NCBI GenBank assembly: GCA_036342255.1 | Contig: JAZAUS010000012.1 | Coordinates: 1 to 64,000, forward strand | DNA from: RUG11198 sp036342255 | GTDB taxonomy: Bacteria > Bacillota_I > Bacilli_A > RF39 > UBA660 | Direction: 5' to 3' | Length of the DNA stretch: 64,000 bases | In this document: one piece after another, positions 35,036 to 46,900 of the stretch | Layout of the letters: every line of letters starts with the position of its first letter | How positions within the stretch are numbered: position 1 is the stretch's first letter | The notes under the pieces: generated by a model | Told to the model about the DNA's origin: nothing | The model's database searches: none | Seen by the model: the letters and a program-made list of their open reading frames with translations, nothing else | Program-made: the position numbers and the translations under genes

Positions 35036-35737
35036 ATGAACTTTAAACAATTAGCTAAAAAAATATATAGTAAAAAAACCATAAAAGATATAAATAAAAA
35101 GATTAAATTATTAGGTCCAAAAGCCAAATATGACACCTATACTTTTCTAAATATAAGATTATTTGGAACTATCATAATCTTTTTAATCTTTTTATTTACA
35201 ACTAAACTAGGTTTCATGATAGGTCCCTTACTAGCATTTTTATATTATAAATTTATAACATATATATTGTTAGATTATAATATCAAATTACGTACCACAA
35301 CATTAGAAAGAGAAGCCATAAATTTCTTTGAAATTTTAGCCTTATCAATAGAAACAGGTCGTAATCTAAACGAAGCTTTAAATGTAACAGTAGCAAGTAG
35401 CGAAGGAGAACTATCCTTAGAATTTAAAGAAGTATTAAGAGAAGTAAAATATGGAAAAAGCTTAACCGAAGCTCTAGAAGATATGGAAAAAAGAGTGCCA
35501 ACTGATACAATAAACAATATAGTATTATCATTAACACAAGCAGATCTTTATGGTACTAGTATCATAACAAGTCTTCATAATCAAATAGAATACTTAAGAA
35601 ATAAAAGAATCATGGAAGTTAAAGCAGAAATAAGCAAAGTACCAATCAAAATAAGTATAATTTCAGTCTTCTTTTTCGTACCTTTAATATTAATAATAAT
35701 ACTAGCCCCAGTACTATTAGGCTATTTAGGAGGATAA
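35036..35737 (+). CDS. Tad pilus inner membrane protein TadC
   Basis: The 233-residue protein has two membrane segments near 38-75, a type II secretion F domain (FFEILALSIETGRNLNEALNV, VKYGKSLTEALEDM, SLTQADLYGTSI) and a C-terminal membrane hairpin. It lies 2 bases after the TadB gene, giving the usual TadA-TadB-TadC order apart from the intruding gene upstream. Confidence 0.85.
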   Translation: MNFKQLAKKIYSKKTIKDINKKIKLLGPKAKYDTYTFLNIRLFGTIIIFLIFLFTTKLGFMIGPLLAFLYYKFITYILLDYNIKLRTTTLEREAINFFEILALSIETGRNLNEALNVTVASSEGELSLEFKEVLREVKYGKSLTEALEDMEKRVPTDTINNIVLSLTQADLYGTSIITSLHNQIEYLRNKRIMEVKAEISKVPIKISIISVFFFVPLILIIILAPVLLGYLGG

Positions 35738-35738
35738 A

Positions 35739-36275
35739 ATGAATAAAAAGATAAGAAATTTATTTATATATTTTTTTGTATATGCCGTAATAGGTTGGAT
35801 ATATGAACTATTTATATTTTATTATCATGGAGAAGGTTGGATTAATAGAGGATTCTTATACGGCCCATACCTACCAGTATATGGTTTTGGAATGCTATTA
35901 TTAATAGCAGCTCTAAAAAATATAATGAATAAAAAATTTAAAATGGGTAAAATAATTAATGTTCTACTAGTATTAATAGGAGTATTTATAATAGCCACTT
36001 TAACCGAATATATAGCTCATTACATATTAGATACTTACTTCAATATAAAACTATGGGATTACAGCAAACAATTCTTAAATATTAATGGAAGAGTATGCTT
36101 TAATGCAAGTAGAAATTTTGCCATAGGAGGAACCTTTCTTTTATACTGTATTAATCCTATAGTAGATAAATTTATCAAAAAAACAAAAGAAAAAAAATTA
36201 AATACTATAACAATAGTATTATTTGCAATAGTTATAATTGATTTAATTATAACCATATTAACAAAATATATTTAA
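35739..36275 (+). CDS. CmpB-type putative ABC transporter membrane protein (PF06541-like)
   Basis: The 178-residue protein has about five membrane segments with the family pattern: VIGWIYELFIFYYHG, then NRGFLYGPYLPVYGFG, TEYIAHYI, LWDYS and GRVCFNASRNFAIGG. The family is annotated as putative ABC-transporter type IV, but no function is established. It starts 1 base after tadC's stop, so it is part of the transcript, perhaps by convenience. No ATP-binding subunit is near. Confidence 0.75.
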   Translation: MNKKIRNLFIYFFVYAVIGWIYELFIFYYHGEGWINRGFLYGPYLPVYGFGMLLLIAALKNIMNKKFKMGKIINVLLVLIGVFIIATLTEYIAHYILDTYFNIKLWDYSKQFLNINGRVCFNASRNFAIGGTFLLYCINPIVDKFIKKTKEKKLNTITIVLFAIVIIDLIITILTKYI

Positions 36276-36284
36276 ATATTATTA

Positions 36285-36312
36285 TTGACAATATAAGTAT
36301 TTAGTTTAAAAT
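36285..36312 (+). promoter_or_regulatory. yebC promoter
   Basis: TTGACA (36285-36290), 16 bases, TAAAAT (36307-36312). Confidence 0.55.
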
Positions 36313-36345
36313 AATAATAGAAATTATTTAGAAAGTGGTGATTTA

Positions 36346-37065
36346 ATGTCAGGACATAGTAAATGGTCAACAATTAAAAGAAAAAAAGGAGCCATCGATG
36401 CTGAAAGAGGGAAAGTGTTTGCTAAACTAGCTAAAGAAATATATGTAGCAGCTAAAAGTGGCGATGCCGATCCAACAAATAATTCAGCTTTACGTATGGT
36501 TATAGAAAAAGCAAAAAGCGAAAATATGCCTAAATCTAATATCGAGAACGCTATAGCAAAAGCCAAAAATAAAGCAAGTGGAGAAAACTATGAAGCTATT
36601 AGATATGAAGGATATGGTCCTGGAGGTATTGCCATTATGATAGATTGTCTTACAGATAATAAAAACAGAACAGCTTCATTCGTAAGAAGTACTCTTACCA
36701 AAAGAGGAGGAAATCTAGGTACTGATGGATCTGTTAGTTATCTTTTCACAAGAAAAGGTATCTTAGTTGTAGATAAAAAATATGAAGAAGATAAGCTGAT
36801 GGAAGATGTATTAGAATTAGATATAGAAGATTTTAAAAGTGATGAAGACGGCTATACAATAGAAACAACACCTGAGAATTTCATAAATGTAAAAGAAGAA
36901 TTAGAAAAAATGGGCTATAATGAATTTATTATAAGCGAGGTATCATTCATACCTAGTAATTATATAGCTCTAGATGAAGAAACTACAGATAAAGCTATGA
37001 AATTAATCGAAAGCTTAGAAGATTTAGATGATGTACAAGAAGTATATCACAATATAGAATTATAA
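36346..37065 (+). CDS. yebC: YebC/PmpR family protein
   Basis: The 239-residue cytoplasmic protein has the invariant start SGHSKWSTIKRKKGAIDAERGKVFAKL, then GYGPGGIAIMIDCLTDNKNRT, and GGNLGTDGSVSYLF. The family has long been listed as a transcription regulator; recent work links members to relief of ribosome stalling at proline runs. The gene has its own promoter and is followed after 14 bases by the small anchored protein gene. Confidence 0.93.
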   Translation: MSGHSKWSTIKRKKGAIDAERGKVFAKLAKEIYVAAKSGDADPTNNSALRMVIEKAKSENMPKSNIENAIAKAKNKASGENYEAIRYEGYGPGGIAIMIDCLTDNKNRTASFVRSTLTKRGGNLGTDGSVSYLFTRKGILVVDKKYEEDKLMEDVLELDIEDFKSDEDGYTIETTPENFINVKEELEKMGYNEFIISEVSFIPSNYIALDEETTDKAMKLIESLEDLDDVQEVYHNIEL

Positions 37066-37079
37066 AAGTAGGTGAAAAA

Positions 37080-37814
37080 ATGAATAGCAACGAAAGTAAT
37101 AATCAAGAAATTAATATTAATGAAAATAACAATAAACCAAAAAGTAGCTTTAAAGAAAAATATGTTATCTTAATCGTAGGAGCAGTTCTATTATTAGGAA
37201 TTACTTATGCTATTCAAAATTCTACCTCTTTATTTAAAGCTACTACAGCTACAATAAAAATAGATGAAGAAGCCTACGGAGATACAGAATTTGACGCATC
37301 AAATATAAAATTAATACCTATTCTTGATAATGAAGTAGAAATAAAAAGTGATAATGTTATTAGGATAGATTTTAAAGTAGGTGGCAATCAAGAAAATAGT
37401 GATAAAATAGATATTATTTATGATTTAGCCCTAAATGAATTAGAGCTAGATTGTGATTTAATTAGTCCCTATGTAAAATGGAAATTAATTAAAAATAATG
37501 AAGAAATATCTACAGGAAGTCTAGATTATAAATTTGATACTATCAAAGATGGTAGATTAGTATTAACCAATACTCAACAAGATTTAGTAGCATACAGTGA
37601 AGATAAAACTGACTATGACAATTATACTTTCTATATGTGGCTAAGTGATAATTGCCAAGAAGATTTGAGTCAGTGTAAGAACATGGAAGAGCAGACAAAT
37701 CTACTAAATAAAAAGCTAAAAGGTAAAATAGAAATAGAATTAAATACAGGAGCAAAATTAGAATTAAAAAGATATCCTAGTGAAGAATTAAATAAAGAAA
37801 TATGTAATGAATAA
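37080..37814 (+). CDS. Small membrane-anchored protein sharing a domain with the giant surface protein
   Basis: The 244-residue protein has a hydrophilic Asn-rich N-terminus (1-24), one membrane segment (about 28-47) and an extracellular beta-rich domain (about 55-235). The domain has the same landmarks in the same order as residues of about 60-185 of the giant protein: VKWKLIKNNEEISTGSLDYKF / FKWVLLEGN...IDQGTF, NYTFYMWLSDN / NYRFIMYIDGS, and a closing beta strand with alternating acidic residues. The function of the domain is unknown. It may be a minor partner or anchor for the giant protein next door. Confidence 0.65.
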   Translation: MNSNESNNQEININENNNKPKSSFKEKYVILIVGAVLLLGITYAIQNSTSLFKATTATIKIDEEAYGDTEFDASNIKLIPILDNEVEIKSDNVIRIDFKVGGNQENSDKIDIIYDLALNELELDCDLISPYVKWKLIKNNEEISTGSLDYKFDTIKDGRLVLTNTQQDLVAYSEDKTDYDNYTFYMWLSDNCQEDLSQCKNMEEQTNLLNKKLKGKIEIELNTGAKLELKRYPSEELNKEICNE

Positions 37815-37840
37815 AAAATACATATTTCTTTATTTTTTTT
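37791..37840 (+). terminator. Long terminator spanning the stop codon
   Basis: A perfect 16-bp stem (37791-37806 with 37819-37834, 12-base loop containing the stop codon) is followed by a T run. It separates the small anchored gene from the giant gene. Confidence 0.8.
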
Positions 37841-37870
37841 ATAAAAAAAGTAGAAAAAATCTATTATTTT

Positions 37871-37879
37871 TGATATAAT
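37871..37879 (+). promoter_or_regulatory. Extended -10 promoter element of the giant gene
   Basis: TGATATAAT lies 36 bases before the chosen start. The -35 is poor. Confidence 0.55.
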
Positions 37880-37915
37880 TAAAATAACATGGAAAATAAG
37901 GTAGGAGGTGTAATA

Positions 37916-40900
37916 ATGAATGAAGATCGCAGAAAAATTATCGGAACAATTATTGGAATAATCATCTTTATTTTATGTATTGCATCTCTTTCTATTGCTT
38001 ATTATAGATGGCGTAGCCCTAATAAAAACATAGAAGTAGGTATACACGATGGTGGAATAAAATATGTATATTCAGCTAACAACAATCTGTTAACATCTAC
38101 AACATTAGCCCCAGTTACAAACTATAACAATTTAAGTAATAGCTTATTATATACAGATTATACAGCTACTAATTTAACAACTAATGACTCATATAAAATG
38201 TCAGCTATCTTACATATTAATTCCATATCAAATACTCTAAAAAGTAATAGCTTTAAATGGGTACTACTAGAAGGGAATGGAACAACATATACAACAGTAA
38301 TAGATCAAGGAACATTTGCTAGTGCAGTAACAGGAGATAACAACTTAAATCTAGAAGTATATATAAATCCAACACTTGTTAAAAATTATCGTTTCATTAT
38401 GTATATTGATGGAAGTGTTCAAAACAGACCATCTAGCGGAAGTATAGATGCTGAACTAGAATTATGTGATGAAAAAGTACCAATTATACCAGTAAATCTT
38501 AATAACAATGGAGCAGATACTGGACAAGGCGGAACTGCTATCATATATGAGAGATATGGCGTAGGAATATATAAAGATTCAGCAGCTACAAATCAAAAAA
38601 TGACAGCAACTGCAAATGGTATAACAAAACCAACCAAGATAGGGCATACTTTTGCCGGATATTATGATGCAGCTCAACAACATCACGTAGCTGAGGCCAA
38701 TGATTGCGCCGGAAATCAAATAATAAAAGATACAGGCTTTATAAATACAGATAATTTCATAAATACTAAATATACCGTAGAAGCAACAGCTTATGCATGC
38801 TGGATAGTAAATACTTATGATATAGTTTTAGTAGACAAAAATGGAACTCTAACCATGTCTAAAAGTAATCCTATCAATTATGATTATGTTGATCCAGATG
38901 CGGATTTATATATAGACGCAAATAAAACAATAAAATTACACGGAAATCCAAATACAACAAGTGCCGCAAATGCAGCATCTGGAACTGTAACTATAAATCA
39001 AACAACATCAACCACACCACAAGGTTTTGCCGGATTTACCTCAACAAATTATACAGCAACAACTGGTATAAATACATCAACAGCAAAATATGGAAGCACA
39101 AGTAGACCAACAACAGCATGGACAAATCCAAGCACTAAAACAACGCCATATGATAGAACTTATTTTAGAAGTCTAAGAGAAAAATCAGGAACTGTTACAT
39201 TAACCGCAAATTGGAATCCTGTAGCAGTACCATCAGGAACAATAACAAGATCAACCTATACATGTGGATGGACTACTTCACCTACAGGAACAACAATTGA
39301 AATTGCATCTGGTGGTACATACATGCCGGCAGAAAATTCTCCACAAGTTATCGAAGTATATGGAGTATGTACATCTAATAACTATCAAAATACAACAACT
39401 GGTACTTATTATACATATTTAAAAGATGCATTAGAAGCAGCAGCTTCAAATCAAACTATAAAAGCATTAAAGAATATACCAGTAGATACAACTGATCAAG
39501 AAAAAAGCAATCCAATAATAGCCTCTGGTAAAACAGGAATAACAATTGATCTAGATGGTAAACAAGTAAATATTGGTAATACAATAATTACAAATAATGG
39601 TACAGGAACATTAACTATAAAAAGTACAACTAGTGGAGGAGTATTATCTGGAACAGGTAACTATGTTATAAACGCTGGAGCAGGCGCTATAACAGTAACA
39701 AGTGGAACTGTCTCTGGAACAAAAACAGCTATCTCTTCAACAACCGGATCTGTAACTGTTAATGGTGGAACAGTAAAATCAACAGCAACTAGTGGTAACT
39801 ATGATGGAATTTATAATAACGGTGGAACAGGAACTATAACTGTATCATCAGGAACTGTTACAGGATATAGAGCAGGAATCTATAACAATGTAGCAGCACC
39901 AATAACAATAAGTGGAGGAACAGTTACCGGAACTACTCAAGCTATATATAACGGAGGAGCCGGAACAATATCAATTAGTTCTGGTACTATAACTGGAACC
40001 ACACAAGGAATTCTAAATAATTCAACCGGAAGTATAGAAATAACCGGTGGAACTATCTCAGGTAATAATGGAATTGTAAACAAAAATGCCGGAGCAATAA
40101 CAATAAATGGTACCAATGCTAAAGTAACAGGAAATACAGCAATTGGTATAAATGGTTTAACCGGTAATGTAACAGTAACCAAAGGAGAAGTAAAAGGTGC
40201 AACACATGGAATATCAGTAACCACAGGTAATGTTACAGTAAACGGTGGAACAGTAGCAAGTACAGCTACATCAGGAAATAATGATGGAATTAGTAAATCC
40301 GGAGCCGGAACAATAAGTGTATCATCTGGAACTGTTACCGGTGCTAGAGGAGGTATCTACAATAGTTCAACCGGAAGTATAGAAATAACCGGTGGAACAA
40401 TAACCGGAAATAATGGTATAAATAATACAAATGCTGGTCCAATAACAATAAATGGAACTGGAGTAACTGTCACAGGAATTGCAGGTGTTGGAGTAATAGC
40501 ATCTGCAGGAGATGTAACAGTAACTAAAGGAACAGTATCAGGAACAACCAATGGATTAACTTCAACAACAGGAGACGTAACCATCAATGGAGGAATAGTT
40601 AAAACAACAGCAACATCTGGAAATAACGATGGAATTAGTAAATCAAGCACTGGAACAATAAGTGTATCATCAGGATCTGTAACAGGATATAGAAATGGAA
40701 TCTATAATGCATCAACGGGAACAGTTAATATAACTGGAGGAACTATTACCGGAAATAATGGTGTCGTAAATAATGGAGCCGGAACAATAACAGTCAATAC
40801 AACAGGTCAAAGTATAACAGGAACTGCCGGTGTAGGTGTAGCAGGAGCATCAGGAAACGTAACATTAACAGCAGGAACTATAAAAGGAAGTACTCATGGA

Positions 40901-43900
40901 ATATCATCAACAACAGGTAATGTAACCATCAATGGAGGAGTCGTTCAAACAACAGCTACATCAGGTAATAATGATGGAATTAGCAAATCTGGAGCTGGCG
41001 GAACAGTAAGTGTAACAGCAGGAAGTATAACTGGAGCAAGAAGTGGTATATATAATGCATCAACAGGAACCGTAAATGTAACTGGAGGAACAGTATCTGG
41101 AAACAATGGTATACAAAACAATGGAGCCGGAACAATCACTATAAATGGTAACGGAGTAGCAATTCAAGGAACATCAGGAACTGGAATTATAGGTCAAACA
41201 GGTTCCGTGACAGTAACAACAGGAAGTGTTACAGGAACAACAACAGGTATTAGTTCAACAACCGGAACCGTAACCATTAATGGTGGAACCATATCAAACA
41301 CAGTAGCTTCTGGAACAAACGCTGGTATCTATAAAAATGGAGGAAGTGGAACTGTAACAGTTGCTGGTGGAACAGTATCAGGATATTATGGAATATATAA
41401 CAATGCCGCAGGGCCAATCAGTATAACCGGTGGAACCATAACAGGTACAGGTATGAATGGAATCTATAACAAAACTACAGGAACTATAACTGTAACTGGT
41501 GGAACAGTATCAGGATTATCACATGGTATTCATATGGTAGGAGCCGGATCTCTTACATTAGGTGAAAATAGTGGAACACCATCAACAACATCTCCATTAA
41601 TTAAAACAACCGGAACATCTAACATGAATGGTGTATATGTACAAAACGCAGGAGCAACATTCAATTTCTATGATGGTAAAATAACATCAGCAAGTGGAAC
41701 CGGAACATCAATAAAATTACCTAATGCTACCTTTATAATAGGAGTACCAGATGGATATGATATTATAAAAAGTACAACTAGTGGAACTGAAACAGCTATC
41801 TTAGGAGCTGCTACTAACTATCAAAATATGACTACTAACAAAAAATACATGTACTTATATAGAGCAATGTCAGAAGTAGCAACAGGACAAACAATTAAAG
41901 TATTAGAAAACAGTAGTGAAACATCAGCAGCAACCTTAGCAGCAGATAAAACAGTAACATTAGACTTAAATGGAAAAACAATAACCATGACAGGAGTAAA
42001 CATAACAAATAATGGAACATTAACAATTTCAAGTAGTCAAACAGGTGGTACCATTAATAGTAATGTTAATAATGTAATAAATACTGGAGCAAACAATTTA
42101 ACAGTCTCTGGTGGAACTATAACAGGCCCACAAAATGTCATAAACGCTACAACAGCAAACATAACAATAAGTGGTGGAAACATAACATCAACCGCAACAA
42201 CAGGTAATTATGAAGGAATATATAAAAATGGAGCTACAGGAACTATAACAGTATCATCAGGTTCCGTAACAGGATATCGTTCAGGTATATATAATAATGG
42301 TGCATCTCCAATTAATATAACAGGTGGAACCATAACCGGAACAACCCAAGGAATATTTAATAATTCAACCGGTACTTTAACAATAAGTGGAGGAACCATA
42401 ACTGGAACAACCCAAGGAATTTACAATAATTCAACCGGAAGTATCAGTATAACGGGCGGAACTATAACTGGAAATAATGGTATTGTTAATAAAGCCGCAG
42501 GCCCAATCACAGTAAATGGTGCAAGTGTCAAAGTTACTGGAACAAACGGAAATGGTATAACCGGTGTAACCGGTACCATAACAGTAACTAATGGTGAAGT
42601 AAAAGGTTCTACTAATGGAATTAATTCAACAACCGGAACAGTAACTGTAAATGGAGGAACTGTTACATCAACTGCAACATCAGGTACCAATGCAGCAATT
42701 TATAAAAATGGAGCAACTGGCACAGTAACCATATCATCAGGCACAGTATCAGGATATTATGGAATATATAATAATGGAGCAAGCCCTATTAATATAACTG
42801 GAGGTACCATCACAGGAACTGGCGCTAACGGAGTATATAACAAAGCTGCAGGAACCATAACTGTAACTGGAGGTACAATTTCAGGCGTATCACATGGAAT
42901 TCACATAGAAGCAGCAACTGGTGTACTAACATTAGGAGAAAATGGTGGAACACCATCAACAACAACTCCATTAATAAAAACAACCGGTACTTCAAATACA
43001 TATGGAGTATATATTAAAAATGCTAGTGGTACATTTAATTTCTATGATGGTAAAATAACATCAGATAGTGGAACAGGAAAATCAATCTTTTTACCTAATG
43101 CAACATATTTAGTAACAGTCCCAGATGGATATGATATAGTAAAAACAACAAGTGGTAATACAGAAACAGCAGTATTAGGAGCTGCCACTAACTATCAAAA
43201 TATGACTACAAACAAAAAATACATGTATTTATATAGAGCATTATCAGAAGTTGCAACAGGCCAAACTATAAAAACATTAGCAAATACTACAGAAACAACT
43301 GTTGCAACAATCCCAACAGGTTTAACAGTAACACTAGACCTAAATGGAAAAACAATAACCATGACAGGAGTTAATATAACAAATAATGGAACATTAACGA
43401 TTTCAAGTAGTACCTCAGGTGGAGCTATTAATTGTAGCGTCAATAATGTAATAAATACAGGTGCAAATAATTTAACAGTATCAGGTGGAACTATAACAGG
43501 CCCACAAACTGTAATAAATTCAACTACAGCCAATATAACAATAAATGGAGGAACCATAACCTCAACAGCACCAAGTGGTAACTACGATGGAATATATAAA
43601 AATGGAGCAACTGGAACCATAACTATATCTTCAGGTTCCGTAACAGGATATCGAGCAGGTATATATAATAATGCTGCATCTCCAATTAATATAAGTGGAG
43701 GAACCATCACCGGAACAACTTCAGGTGTTTATAATGGCAATGCTGGAAATATAACCATAACAGGCGGAAGCATAACTGGAACAACTCAAGGAGTATATAA
43801 CAACTCAACTGCAACAGTATCTATAAGCAACGGAACCATTACTGGAACAACCCAAGGTATTTATAACAATTCAACTGGAACAATAAGTGTAACTGGAGGT

Positions 43901-46900
43901 ACTATAACTGGAAACAATGGAATTGTAAATAAAGCCGCAGGCCCAATCACAGTAAATGGATCAAGTGCTAAAGTTACTGGTACTAACGGAAATGGTATAA
44001 CAGGTGTAACAGGCGCCATTACAGTAACTAATGGTGAAGTAAAAGGTTCAACTAACGGCATTAATTCAACAACCGGAACTGTAACTGTAAATGGCGGAAC
44101 AGTCCAATCAACTGCAACATCAGGCACCAACGGAGCCATATATAAAAATGGAGCCAGTGGAACTGTAACTATCTCCTCAGGAACAGTATCTGGATATTAT
44201 GGAATATATAATAATGCCGCAGGCCCAATCAGTATAACCGGTGGAACCGTAACAGGAACAACTATGAACGGAATATATAATAAATCATCAGGAACCATAA
44301 CTATAACTGGGGGTACAATCTCAGGCGTATCACATGGAGTTCATCTATATGCAGCCTCAGGAACACTAACAATGGGAACAAATGATGGTGGAACACCATC
44401 AACAACAAGCCCATTAATCAAAACAACTGGAACTTCCAACACATATGGAGTATATGTACAAAATGCAAGTGCAATATATAATTTTTATGATGGTAAAGTA
44501 ACATCAGATAGTGGAGCAGGTAAATCAATCTATTTACCTAACTCAACATATTTTGTAACAGTACCAAATGATTATGATATAGTTAAAACAACAAGTGGCA
44601 GCACTGAAACAGCAGTACTAGGAGCAGCCACTAATTATCAAAATACAACTACTAACAAAAAATATATGTATATATCAAGAGCACTATCAGAAGCTTCTAC
44701 TGGCCATACAATAAAAGCTTTAGCAAATGTTACAGAAACAACACAAGCAACAATAGCCTCAGGAAAAACTATAACAATAGATTTAAATGGAAAAACTATC
44801 ACCTTTACTGGAACTAATATAGCAAATAATGGAACTCTAACCATAACAAGTAGCACTTCAGGAGGTGTCCTAACCGGTGATGTAAATAATTTCATTAATA
44901 CCACAACCAATAATGTAACAATTTCAGGTGGAACAGTTACATCAACACAAACTGTAATTAATTCAACAACAGGTAATGTAACAATTAATGGCGGTAATGT
45001 AACATCAACAGCAACTAGTGGAAATTATGATGCAATTTATAAAAATGGAGCAACAGGAACCATAACTGTATCATCAGGATCTGTAACAGGATATCGAGCA
45101 GGTATATATAATAATGGAACCTCTTCAATAACCATCAGTGGTGGAACCATAACCGGAACAACTCAAGCTGTATTTAATAATACAACAGGTTCAGTAACAA
45201 TATCAGGAGGAGTTATAAATGGTACAACTCAAGCAATAAATAACAATTCAACTGCTACAATCAGTATAACAGGAGGAACCATTTCCGGAAACAAAGGAAT
45301 ATATAATAAAACAACAGGAGCAGTAACAATTAATGGAGCAAGTGTTCAAGTAACAGGTGTTTCAGGAGTTGGTATAGAAGGAATAACCGGAGCAATAACA
45401 GTAACAAATGGAACTGTATCAGGTTCAACTCATGGAATATCATCAACAACAGGAACCGTCACCATAAATGGTGGAACAGTAACCTCTACTGCAACAACCG
45501 GAGCTAATGGAGCTATATACAAAAATGGAGCAAGTGGTGATGTTACTATATCATCAGGAACAGTATCAGGACCATACGGAATATATAACAATGCCGCAGG
45601 CCCAATAGTTATAACCGGAGGAACTATAACAGGAACTGTAACAAATGGAATATATAATAAAACAACAGGAACAGTATCTATTACTGGAGGAACAATCTCC
45701 GGAGTATCACATGGAATACACATGGTAGGAGCAGGAACTCTAACAATGGGTACAAATGATGGTGGAACACCATCAACAACGACACCATTAATCAAAACAA
45801 CAGGAACCAATGCTATAAATGGTGTTTATGTACAAAATGCCAGTGCTGTATTCAATTTCTATGATGGAAAAATAACATCAGATAGTGGTAGAGGAACAGC
45901 TATAAAATTACCTAATGCCACTTATACAATAAATACTCCAACAAATTATGGAGTAGCAACATTCACATCAGGAAATACAGAAACAGCAATATTAGGTCGA
46001 TTATATACTATAACCCTAAGTGCAGGACAAGGAGTTAATCAATTAACTGCATCAGGTTGGACTGGAAGTCCAGGAGCAACATTAACAAAAAGTGTAGCTC
46101 AAGGAACACAAATAGTTATGTCTAGCATATCATTAACAGTAGCAACAGGATTCACCAATCAGACTTGGGCAAGAACAGCCGGAACTGGAAATCTAAGTGA
46201 TGGAATATTTACTGTTGGAGCTGGAACAGCAACTCTAACAGCATCTGCCGAATACATAAACTACACAGTAACATATGATCAAAATTTATTTACAGCTCAA
46301 GCAAAAACACAAAATGGTGTAACAATAAGTTATGATGCAAATAATCAATATATAACATTAAACGGTACAACTACAACAAATAGTTTATCATTTGGTCAAT
46401 TAATAAATATGACTCTAACAACAGGACACACTTATGGATTTACATTAACATATGTATCAGGTAGTTTTACTTCTACCGCAGCATCAAATGTATTTGTTCT
46501 TGATTACCAAAAAAATGGAGCAAACTTTAGCGATAGAGGTACTGCTCCAATGTCATATGTAACAGGGCCACTACCAACAACTGCAGCTTCTCCAACAACC
46601 AGAACAATAGTTCTTGATTCATCAAGAGCAGGAGCAAACGGCTTATATTTCTGGTTTTGGCATTCATCAGGTGATTATTCTACTACATTTACTAACTATA
46701 GAATGAGAGTATCAGTTACAAAAACTGGAAATCAAACAATACACTATGGAGACCATTATTCATTACCATCAAATCCATCTAAACCAGGATTTACATTTGC
46801 CGGATGGTATGATGCAATAAACGGAGGAAATGAAATTACAGCATCTAGTAATATGTCAAAAACAACAGATCATACCATATATGCACATTGGACTCCAAAT

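Noticed and set aside
39937..45810. Several - strand open frames of 60-126 codons inside the giant gene
   Set aside because: They mirror the repeated Gly/Thr codons of the + strand gene, repeat with its blocks, have Val/Pro-rich translations and lack ribosome sites, so they are shadows.
39380..45990. Repeats that might suggest a CRISPR array
   Set aside because: The repeats are in-frame protein-coding units of unequal length inside one long gene, without constant-length spacers.
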